DNA of 45,012 bases from Lachnospiraceae bacterium (GTDB taxonomy: Bacteria > Bacillota > Clostridia > Lachnospirales > Lachnospiraceae), in NCBI GenBank assembly GCA_029007885.1, contig JAQXIR010000193.1, forward strand, positions 1 through 45,012. The letters are read 5' to 3'. Each line of letters opens with the position of its first letter. Positions within the stretch are counted from its first letter, which is position 1. Shown here one piece after another: positions 36,958-45,012 of this stretch. The translations under genes and the position numbers were made by a program. Below the pieces are notes generated by a model that saw nothing but the letters and a program-made list of their open reading frames with translations, was not told the origin of the DNA and did not search any database.

Positions 36958-39900
36958 ATGTCAGAAACAAAACAGGAAGTGTATCAACCAATGACATTTG
37001 ATGCCATTAAGATTGGATTAGCATCACCGGAGAAAATCAGAGAATGGTCAAGGGGAGAAGTAACAAAACCGGAAACCATTAACTACAGAACATTAAAACC
37101 GGAAAAAGACGGTCTGTTCTGCGAAAGAATTTTCGGACCCAGCAAAGACTGGGAGTGTCATTGCGGTAAGTATAAAAAAATCAGATATAAAGGTGTTATC
37201 TGTGATCGATGCGGCGTAGAAGTTACGAAAGCAAATGTCCGCAGAGAGCGTATGGGACACATTGAACTTGCAGCACCGGTATCACATATCTGGTATTTCA
37301 AAGGAATTCCGAGCCGTATGGGACTGATCTTAGACCTGTCTCCGAGGGTATTGGAAAAAGTATTGTATTTTGCAGCTTATATCGTACTGGATGCCGGAGA
37401 AACCGATTTACAGTACAAACAGATTCTTTCCGAAAAGGAATATATGGATGCCAAAGAGACATGGGGAAACAAATTCCGTGTCGGCATGGGTGCAGAAGCT
37501 ATCAAAGAATTGTTGGAAGCTATTGACCTTGAGAAAGAAGCTGTGGAATTAAAGACCGGATTAAAGGAATCCACCGGTCAGAAACGTGCCAAGATTATCA
37601 AAAGACTGGAAGTTGTGGAAGCATTCAGAGAATCGGGCAATAAGCCGTCCTGGATGATTATGGATGTAATTCCTGTTATTCCTCCGGATCTTCGTCCGAT
37701 GGTTCAGCTTGACGGTGGCAGATTTGCGACATCTGATTTAAATGATTTATATAGAAGAATTATCAACAGAAACAATCGTTTGAAGAGACTGTTAGAACTT
37801 GGCGCACCGGATATTATTGTCCGCAATGAAAAGAGAATGTTACAGGAAGCAGTCGATGCGCTGATTGATAACGGAAGAAGAGGAAGACCGGTAACAGGAC
37901 CCGGAAACAGAGCATTAAAATCTCTTTCCGACATGTTAAAGGGTAAATCCGGACGTTTCCGTCAGAACCTGCTTGGTAAACGTGTTGACTATTCGGGACG
38001 TTCCGTTATCGTTGTCGGACCGGAATTAAAGATTTATCAGTGCGGTCTGCCGAAAGAAATGGCAATCGAATTATTCAAACCGTTTGTAATGAAAGAACTC
38101 GTATCCAGAGGAATTTCACAGAATATTAAGAATGCAAAGAAATTGGTAGAAAGACTTGATAACAGTGTATGGGATGTACTGGAAGAAGTAATTAAAGAGC
38201 ATCCGGTTATGTTAAACCGTGCTCCTACTCTTCACAGACTCGGTATCCAGGCATTCGAGCCGATTCTGGTAGAAGGTAAGGCAATCAAACTGCATCCGCT
38301 TGTATGTACTGCGTTCAATGCCGATTTCGACGGTGACCAGATGGCGGTTCATCTTCCGCTTTCCGTAGAAGCACAGGCAGAATGCCGATTCCTTCTGCTT
38401 TCACCAAACAACCTGTTAAAACCTTCAGACGGTGGTCCGGTAGCGGTTCCTTCACAGGATATGGTACTTGGTATTTACTATCTGACACAGGAAAGAGAAG
38501 GTGCTGTCGGAGAAGGAAAATTCTTTAAGAATATTAATGAAGCAATTCTTGCTTACGAAAATAAAGCATGTACGCTTCATTCCAGAATTAAAGTCCGCGT
38601 AACAAAGGAAATTGATGGTGAAGAAGTGACCGGAGTTGTAGAATCCACACTGGGACGTTTCATTTTTAATGAGATTCTTCCTCAGGATTTAGGATTTGTA
38701 GACAGAACAAATCCGGAAAATGCTTTAAAACTGGAAGTTGATTTCCATGTAGGCAAAAAAGGCTTAAAACAGATCCTTGAAAAAGTAATCAATATTCATG
38801 GTGCATCCAAGACAGCAGAAGTTCTTGATGCGATTAAAGCAACAGGATATAAATATTCTACAAGAGCAGCCATGACAGTTTCCATTTCTGATATGACCGT
38901 TCCGGCACAGAAACAGGAAATGCTTGATCAGGCACAGGCTACCGTTGATAAGATTTCCCAGAACTTCAGACGAGGACTTATTACGGAAGAAGAACGTTAC
39001 AGAGCTGTTGTGGAAACCTGGAACGAAACAGATAAAGAACTGACAGAAGTGCTGTTAAACGGCCTGGATAAATATAATAACATCTTCATGATGGCTGACT
39101 CCGGTGCCCGTGGTTCCAATCAGCAGATTAAACAGCTTGCCGGTATGCGTGGTCTTATGGCAGATACAACCGGTAGAACCATCGAAGTGCCGATTAAGTC
39201 AAACTTCCGTGAAGGATTGGATGTTTTGGAATATTTCATGTCCGCACACGGTGCTCGTAAAGGTCTTTCCGATACGGCGCTTCGTACAGCTGACTCCGGA
39301 TATCTGACAAGACGTATGGTTGACGTTTCACAGGATTTGATTATTCGGGAAACAGACTGCTGCGAAGGAAAAGATGAAATCTATGGAATGACTGTTAAGG
39401 CGTTCATGGACGGAAAAGAAACAATCGAAGGCTTAAAAGACAGAATCACGGGAAGATATTCCTGTGAGGAAATCAAAGATAAAGACGGTAATGTCATTGT
39501 TAAGAAGAATCATATGATTACACCGTCCCGTGCAAAGAAGATTTTGAGTGTCGGCGTAAACGAAAAAGGCGAACCAATCGAGTCTGTTAAGATTCGTACG
39601 ATTCTTACCTGCCATTCTCACCTTGGAATTTGTGCAAAATGCTATGGTGCAAACATGGCAACAGGTGAAGCTGTTCAGGTTGGTGAAGCAGTCGGAATTA
39701 TTGCCGCACAGTCAATCGGTGAACCGGGTACACAGCTTACGATGCGTACTTTCCATACCGGTGGTGTTGCCGGTGATGATATCACACAGGGTCTTCCCCG
39801 TGTTGAAGAACTTTTTGAAGCAAGAAAGCCGAAAGGACTTGCAATTATTGCAGAGTTTGGCGGCGTAGCAACCATTAAAGATACCAAGAAAAAGCGTGAA

Positions 39901-40644
39901 ATCGTGATTACCAACGATGAAACCGGTGAATCCAAGACATATCTGATTCCGTATGGTTCCAGAATAAAGGTTCTGGATGGTGCAGTGCTCGAAGCCGGTG
40001 ATGAACTGACAGAAGGTAGCGTAAACCCGCACGATTTGTTAAAGATTAAAGGTATCCGTGCCGTTCAGGATTATATGCTTCGTGAAGTACAGAGAGTTTA
40101 CCGTTTACAGGGTGTTGATATCAGTGATAAACATATCGAAGTTATCGTAAGACAGATGCTTAAGAAAGTACGTGTTGAAAATAACGGAGATACAGACTTC
40201 CTTCCGGGAACACTTGTTGATGTTCTTGACTTCGAGGAAATGAATGAGAAACTGATTGCAGAAGGAAAAGAGCCCGCAGAAGGAAAACGAATTATGCTGG
40301 GTATTACAAAAGCAGCACTTGCTACGAACTCCTTCTTATCAGCAGCTTCTTTCCAGGAGACAACAAAAGTTCTTACAGAAGCAGCAATTAAAGGTAAAGT
40401 TGATCCGCTGATTGGTCTGAAAGAAAATGTTATCATCGGTAAACTGATTCCTGCAGGAACCGGAATGAAACGTTATCGTGATGTAAAGCTCAGTACAGAC
40501 TATCAAGCAACGGATATGTTTTCCTTAAGTGACGGTATGGATGATGAAGAAAGTCCACAAGAACCGGAAGAAATACTGGAAACAGAAAATGTTGATGTTG
40601 TTGTAGAAACAACAGAAAGTGAAGAAGTTGAAATAACCGAGTAA
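36958..40644 (+). CDS. rpoC: DNA-directed RNA polymerase subunit beta'
   Basis: 1228 aa; zinc ribbon [24 protein letters not shown] and active site [13 protein letters not shown]. Confidence 0.99.
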   Translation: MSETKQEVYQPMTFDAIKIGLASPEKIREWSRGEVTKPETINYRTLKPEKDGLFCERIFGPSKDWECHCGKYKKIRYKGVICDRCGVEVTKANVRRERMGHIELAAPVSHIWYFKGIPSRMGLILDLSPRVLEKVLYFAAYIVLDAGETDLQYKQILSEKEYMDAKETWGNKFRVGMGAEAIKELLEAIDLEKEAVELKTGLKESTGQKRAKIIKRLEVVEAFRESGNKPSWMIMDVIPVIPPDLRPMVQLDGGRFATSDLNDLYRRIINRNNRLKRLLELGAPDIIVRNEKRMLQEAVDALIDNGRRGRPVTGPGNRALKSLSDMLKGKSGRFRQNLLGKRVDYSGRSVIVVGPELKIYQCGLPKEMAIELFKPFVMKELVSRGISQNIKNAKKLVERLDNSVWDVLEEVIKEHPVMLNRAPTLHRLGIQAFEPILVEGKAIKLHPLVCTAFNADFDGDQMAVHLPLSVEAQAECRFLLLSPNNLLKPSDGGPVAVPSQDMVLGIYYLTQEREGAVGEGKFFKNINEAILAYENKACTLHSRIKVRVTKEIDGEEVTGVVESTLGRFIFNEILPQDLGFVDRTNPENALKLEVDFHVGKKGLKQILEKVINIHGASKTAEVLDAIKATGYKYSTRAAMTVSISDMTVPAQKQEMLDQAQATVDKISQNFRRGLITEEERYRAVVETWNETDKELTEVLLNGLDKYNNIFMMADSGARGSNQQIKQLAGMRGLMADTTGRTIEVPIKSNFREGLDVLEYFMSAHGARKGLSDTALRTADSGYLTRRMVDVSQDLIIRETDCCEGKDEIYGMTVKAFMDGKETIEGLKDRITGRYSCEEIKDKDGNVIVKKNHMITPSRAKKILSVGVNEKGEPIESVKIRTILTCHSHLGICAKCYGANMATGEAVQVGEAVGIIAAQSIGEPGTQLTMRTFHTGGVAGDDITQGLPRVEELFEARKPKGLAIIAEFGGVATIKDTKKKREIVITNDETGESKTYLIPYGSRIKVLDGAVLEAGDELTEGSVNPHDLLKIKGIRAVQDYMLREVQRVYRLQGVDISDKHIEVIVRQMLKKVRVENNGDTDFLPGTLVDVLDFEEMNEKLIAEGKEPAEGKRIMLGITKAALATNSFLSAASFQETTKVLTEAAIKGKVDPLIGLKENVIIGKLIPAGTGMKRYRDVKLSTDYQATDMFSLSDGMDDEESPQEPEEILETENVDVVVETTESEEVEITE

Positions 40645-40669
40645 AATTCGGGTAAAAAGAAAAAATTTA

Positions 40670-40698
40670 TTGACAATGCATCTGTATGCACTTATACT
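40670..40698 (+). promoter_or_regulatory. Sigma-A promoter of rpsL operon, embedded in inverted repeat
   Basis: TTGACA-N17-TATACT; -10 lies in the loop of a 17-bp inverted repeat (40675-40691 / 40707-40723). Confidence 0.9.
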
Positions 40699-40723
40699 AT
40701 TTTAGTGTGCATGCAGATGCATT
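40675..40723. repeat. 17-bp inverted repeat around the rpsL -10
   Basis: AATGCATCTGTATGCAC ... GTGCATGCAGATGCATT, 16/17 complementary, 15-bp loop. Confidence 0.9.
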
Positions 40724-40757
40724 CTATTTTATTTCATAAACAGGAGGTGAAACCAAA

Positions 40758-41177
40758 ATGCCAACATTTAACCAGTTAGTAAGAAAAGGACGTCAGACTT
40801 CCGTAAAGAAATCAACGGCACCGGCTTTGTTAAAGAGCTACAATTCTCTTCACAAAAAGAGCGTTGATTCCAATTCTCCGCAAAAGAGAGGTGTCTGCAC
40901 AGCTGTTAAAACAGCTACTCCTAAAAAACCTAACTCAGCTCTTAGAAAAATCGCCAGAGTTCGTCTTTCTAACGGAATCGAAGTAACAAGCTACATTCCG
41001 GGAGAAGGTCACAACTTACAGGAACATAGCGTTGTTCTGATCAGAGGCGGAAGAGTTAAAGACTTACCTGGTACAAGATACCACATTATCAGAGGTACTC
41101 TTGATACAGCAGGAGTTGCTAACAGAAAACAGGCTCGTTCAAAATACGGCGCTAAGAGACCGAAGGCTGCAAAATAA
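40758..41177 (+). CDS. rpsL: 30S ribosomal protein S12
   Basis: [13 protein letters not shown]...[58 protein letters not shown]. Confidence 0.99.
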   Translation: MPTFNQLVRKGRQTSVKKSTAPALLKSYNSLHKKSVDSNSPQKRGVCTAVKTATPKKPNSALRKIARVRLSNGIEVTSYIPGEGHNLQEHSVVLIRGGRVKDLPGTRYHIIRGTLDTAGVANRKQARSKYGAKRPKAAK

Positions 41178-41376
41178 GCAGTGCTTTTGTTAGGAATTTG
41201 TACCACAATATGAACTAATTAAGTGTTGGAATTCTGGTAAACCATAACAGATAGAAGACACGAACACTAGGGAAACCGGCCATGCCGGGACATGTGAGTA
41301 CCGATGAATTAATTTATGGCAGACTTTCTATGAAAAGACAAAAGTTTGCAATATTATGATTAAGGAGGGAAGAACC

Positions 41377-41847
41377 GTGCCACGTAAAGGACATATTCAA
41401 AAAAGAGACGTTTTGGCAGATCCTTTATATGATAACAAGGTAGTTACCAAACTTATCAATAACGTTATGTTAGACGGTAAGAAAGGTGTTGCCCAGAAAA
41501 TCGTATACGGCGCATTTGCCAGAGTAGAAGAGAAGGCTGGAAAGCCGGCTCTCGAAGTATTTGAAGAAGCTATGAACAACATTATGCCTGTACTGGAAGT
41601 TAAAGCAAGACGTATTGGTGGAGCAACTTACCAGGTACCGATCGAAGTTAGACCGGAAAGACGTCAGGCATTAGGACTTCGCTGGCTGACCATGTTTTCC
41701 CGCAAACGCGGTGAGAAAACAATGGAAGAAAGACTTGCCAACGAAATTCTTGATGCAGCAAACAATACCGGTGCTGCAGTAAAAAGAAAAGAAGATATGC
41801 ACAAAATGGCAGAAGCAAACAAAGCATTTGCTCACTACCGTTTCTAA
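41377..41847 (+). CDS. rpsG: 30S ribosomal protein S7
   Basis: GTG start after [55 protein letters not shown]. Confidence 0.98.
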   Translation: MPRKGHIQKRDVLADPLYDNKVVTKLINNVMLDGKKGVAQKIVYGAFARVEEKAGKPALEVFEEAMNNIMPVLEVKARRIGGATYQVPIEVRPERRQALGLRWLTMFSRKRGEKTMEERLANEILDAANNTGAAVKRKEDMHKMAEANKAFAHYRF

Positions 41848-41879
41848 TGATTTGCGAATTATATTAGGAGGAAAAAGCC

Positions 41880-44000
41880 TTGGCTGGAAGAGAATATCCA
41901 TTAGAGAGAACCAGAAACATTGGTATTATGGCTCATATCGATGCGGGTAAGACAACTCTTACAGAACGTATCCTGTATTATACCGGTGTTAATTATAAGA
42001 TTGGTGATACTCATGAAGGTACTGCTACCATGGACTGGATGGAACAGGAGCAGGAAAGAGGTATCACAATCACATCAGCCGCTACGACTTGCCACTGGAC
42101 ACTTGAAGATCATGCGAAGAAAAAACCGGGCGCTTTGGAACAGCGTATCAACATTATTGATACACCGGGCCACGTTGACTTCACAGTAGAAGTAGAGCGT
42201 TCACTCCGTGTACTAGACGGTGCAGTAGGTGTTTTCTGTGCAAAAGGTGGTGTAGAACCCCAGTCAGAAAACGTTTGGCGTCAGGCTGATACCTATAATG
42301 TACCTAGAATGGCATTTATTAATAAGATGGACATCTTGGGTGCCAATTTCTATGGAGCTGTTGAACAGATCCGTACAAGATTAGGTAAAAACGCTATCTG
42401 CCTTCAGTTACCAATCGGAAAAGAAGATGAATTCAAAGGAATCATCGATCTGTTTGAAATGGAAGCTTACATCTATAATGATGATAAAGGCGAAGATATT
42501 ACCATTACAGAGATTCCGGACGATATGAAGGATGAGGCAGAATTATATCATCAGGAACTGATTGAAAAAATCTGTGAATTAGATGATGATTTAATGATGC
42601 AGTATTTAGAGGGTGAAGAACCTTCAGTAGAAGATTTGAAGAGAGTATTGAGAAAAGCAACATGCGAATGTGCAGCAATTCCGGTATGCTGTGGTTCTGC
42701 ATACCGTAACAAAGGTGTACAGAAGATGCTCGATGCTGTTCTTGAATACATGCCGGCTCCTACAGATATCCCTGCTATTAAGGGTGTTGATATGGACGGT
42801 AATGAGATTGAGAGACATTCTTCCGATGAAGAACCGTTCTCCGCTCTTGCATTCAAGATCATGGCAGACCCGTTCGTAGGAAAACTTGCATTCTTCCGTG
42901 TATATTCCGGAACAATGAACGCAGGTTCTTATGTACTCAATGCGACAAAGAATAAAAAAGAACGTGTTGGACGTATCTTACAGATGCATGCCAACCACAG
43001 AGCAGAATTGGATAAAGTTTATTCAGGTGATATTGCAGCAGCAGTTGGTTTCAAATTCACCACAACAGGTGATACCATCTGTGATGAGCAGCATCCGGTA
43101 ATCTTAGAGTCCATGGAATTCCCGGAACCGGTTATCGAACTTGCTATTGAACCTAAGACAAAAGCAGGACAGGGTAAACTTGGTGAATCTTTGGCAAAAC
43201 TTGCGGAAGAAGATCCGACATTCCGTGCTCATACCGATCCGGAAACAGGTCAGACAATTATCGCCGGAATGGGTGAACTCCATCTGGAAATCATTGTAGA
43301 CCGTCTGCTTCGTGAATTTAAAGTAGAAGCAAATGTAGGTGCTCCTCAGGTTGCTTATAAAGAAACATTTACAAAACCTGTTGATCAGGAATACAAATAT
43401 GCAAAACAGTCCGGTGGACGTGGTCAGTATGGACATTGTAAAGTTAAATTCGAGCCGATGGATGCGAACGGAGAAGAACTGTTCAAATTCGATTCAACCG
43501 TTGTTGGTGGTGCTATTCCGAAGGAATATATCCCGGCAGTCGGAGAAGGTATTGAAGAAGCTACAAAAGCAGGTATCCTTGGTGGATTCCCTGTAGTAGG
43601 TATTCATGCTACCGTATATGATGGTTCCTATCATGAAGTCGATTCATCCGAAATGGCATTCCATATTGCAGGATCTATGGCATTCAAAGAGGCTATGCAG
43701 AAAGCAGCCCCGATTTTACTTGAGCCGATTATGAAGGTTGAAGTAACAATGCCGGAAGAATATATGGGTGATGTTATCGGTGATATCAACTCACGTCGTG
43801 GACGTATCGAAGGTATGGAAGATATCGGCGGCGGCAAGATGGTAAAAGCATTTGTTCCGCTTGCTGAAATGTTCGGATATTCCACAGATTTACGTTCTAA
43901 GACACAGGGACGTGGTAACTACTCCATGTTCTTTGAAAAATACGAGCCGGTACCGAAGAATGTACAAGAGAAAGTTCTTGCTGCAAAGGCTGGCAAGTAA
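41880..44000 (+). CDS. fusA: Elongation factor G
   Basis: TTG start after [42 protein letters not shown]; 706 aa. Confidence 0.99.
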   Translation: MAGREYPLERTRNIGIMAHIDAGKTTLTERILYYTGVNYKIGDTHEGTATMDWMEQEQERGITITSAATTCHWTLEDHAKKKPGALEQRINIIDTPGHVDFTVEVERSLRVLDGAVGVFCAKGGVEPQSENVWRQADTYNVPRMAFINKMDILGANFYGAVEQIRTRLGKNAICLQLPIGKEDEFKGIIDLFEMEAYIYNDDKGEDITITEIPDDMKDEAELYHQELIEKICELDDDLMMQYLEGEEPSVEDLKRVLRKATCECAAIPVCCGSAYRNKGVQKMLDAVLEYMPAPTDIPAIKGVDMDGNEIERHSSDEEPFSALAFKIMADPFVGKLAFFRVYSGTMNAGSYVLNATKNKKERVGRILQMHANHRAELDKVYSGDIAAAVGFKFTTTGDTICDEQHPVILESMEFPEPVIELAIEPKTKAGQGKLGESLAKLAEEDPTFRAHTDPETGQTIIAGMGELHLEIIVDRLLREFKVEANVGAPQVAYKETFTKPVDQEYKYAKQSGGRGQYGHCKVKFEPMDANGEELFKFDSTVVGGAIPKEYIPAVGEGIEEATKAGILGGFPVVGIHATVYDGSYHEVDSSEMAFHIAGSMAFKEAMQKAAPILLEPIMKVEVTMPEEYMGDVIGDINSRRGRIEGMEDIGGGKMVKAFVPLAEMFGYSTDLRSKTQGRGNYSMFFEKYEPVPKNVQEKVLAAKAGK

Positions 44001-44023
44001 TTACAGTAATTCATAAAATCTGC

Positions 44024-44052
44024 TTGAAAAACTTTCGGTTATTTAATATAAT
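44024..44052 (+). promoter_or_regulatory. Promoter of tuf
   Basis: TTGAAA-N17-TATAAT, about 92 nt upstream of the tuf start. Confidence 0.85.
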
Positions 44053-44143
44053 CAGAAGTAACCGAGCAAAATCCCTATATAGGGTAATTTCCAGTATGGA
44101 AAATGAAAATAATATTTGATAATTTATTAGGAGGATTCTAAAA

Positions 44144-45012
44144 ATGGCTAAAGCTAAATTTGAGAGAACCAAAGCCCATTGTAACATTGGTACCATCGGT
44201 CACGTAGACCATGGTAAAACAACTTTAACAGCTGCTATCACAAAAGTACTTGCTGAAAGAGTAGCAGGTAATGAAAAGGTAGATTTCGAGAACATCGATA
44301 AGGCTCCGGAAGAAAGAGAACGTGGTATCACAATTTCTACAGCTCACGTTGAATATTCAACAGAGAACAGACATTATGCACACGTTGACTGCCCTGGCCA
44401 TGCTGACTATGTAAAGAACATGATCACAGGTGCTGCACAGATGGATGGTGCTATCCTCGTTGTTGCTGCTACTGACGGTGTTATGGCTCAGACAAAAGAG
44501 CACATCTTACTTTCACGTCAGGTAGGTGTACCTTATATCGTAGTATTCATGAACAAATGTGATATGGTTGATGATCCTGAATTACTTGAATTAGTAGAAA
44601 TGGAAATCAGAGACTTATTAAATGAATATGAATTCCCGGGTGATGATACACCGGTTATTCAGGGTTCTGCATTAAAAGCTCTTGAAGATCCGAACGGAGA
44701 ATGGGGCGACAAGATCATGGAATTAATGGCTGCAGTTGACAGCTATATTCCGGATCCTCAGCGTGATACAGACAAACCGTTCTTAATGCCTATCGAAGAT
44801 GTATTCTCTATCACAGGACGTGGTACAGTTGCTACAGGTAGAGTAGAACGTGGTGTTCTTCATATGTCTGAAGAAGTTGAAATCGTTGGTATTAAAGAAG
44901 AAACACAGAAATCTGTTGTAACAGGTATCGAAATGTTCCGTAAATTACTTGACGAAGCTCAGGCTGGTGATAACATCGGTGTTCTTCTTCGTGGTATCCA
45001 GAGAACAGATAT
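44144..45012 (+). CDS. tuf: Elongation factor Tu, truncated by window end
   Basis: [43 protein letters not shown]...; open to the end of the window. Confidence 0.99.
   Translation, partial: MAKAKFERTKAHCNIGTIGHVDHGKTTLTAAITKVLAERVAGNEKVDFENIDKAPEERERGITISTAHVEYSTENRHYAHVDCPGHADYVKNMITGAAQMDGAILVVAATDGVMAQTKEHILLSRQVGVPYIVVFMNKCDMVDDPELLELVEMEIRDLLNEYEFPGDDTPVIQGSALKALEDPNGEWGDKIMELMAAVDSYIPDPQRDTDKPFLMPIEDVFSITGRGTVATGRVERGVLHMSEEVEIVGIKEETQKSVVTGIEMFRKLLDEAQAGDNIGVLLRGIQRTD

Noticed and set aside
41880-41882. TTG start codon of fusA as an unusual feature
   Set aside because: TTG starts with a good SD recur in this window (flgL, the AlgX-like gene), so it is ordinary for this genome.
1-45012. 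CRISPR arrays, transposases, integrases, tRNAs or rRNAs
   Set aside because: None recognised: no regularly spaced direct repeats, no transposase-type proteins in the ORF list, no tRNA-like cloverleaf noticed in the intergenic gaps.

Overview
The window looks like a chromosomal segment from a motile Clostridia, probably Lachnospiraceae (inferred from gene order and protein character, not from a database search). Left third (1-10.8 kb): a late flagellar cluster, GT2/TPR glycosyltransferase (partial)-flgM-flgN-flgK1-flgK2-flgL-fliW-csrA-flaG-fliD-fliS-FliT/FlgN-like, with two good sigma-28 type promoters. Middle-left (10.9-17.2 kb): a metallophosphatase-GDPD fusion, UDP-galactopyranose mutase, a GlgX-type debranching enzyme, and a reverse-strand FliD-like protein. 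From 17.4 kb: the rpmG-secE-nusG-rplK-rplA block, a strong terminator, then a roughly 11.8 kb accessory block sitting exactly where rplJ-rplL would normally follow, then L10 leader-rplJ-rplL-rpoB-rpoC-rpsL-rpsG-fusA-tuf (partial). The accessory block encodes CapA-like, VTC-type polyphosphate polymerase, DUF4956, CotH-like kinase, a small membrane protein, MBOAT, an AlgX/DHHW protein, a ComEC-like metallo-beta-lactamase protein, a BcsA-type cellulose synthase with PilZ, and a GH5 glucanase. It is the best candidate for an under-described system: a putative c-di-GMP-controlled, O-acetylated cellulose-like exopolysaccharide machine physically coupled to a polyphosphate/CotH-kinase module. Other notable points: a possible second, degenerate PilZ domain in BcsA; an attenuator-like leader in front of the VTC gene; a 17-bp inverted repeat enclosing the -10 of the rpsL promoter; and a hairpin presenting the flaG Shine-Dalgarno in a CsrA-like loop. 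No CRISPR array, tRNA, rRNA, transposon or prophage was recognised.
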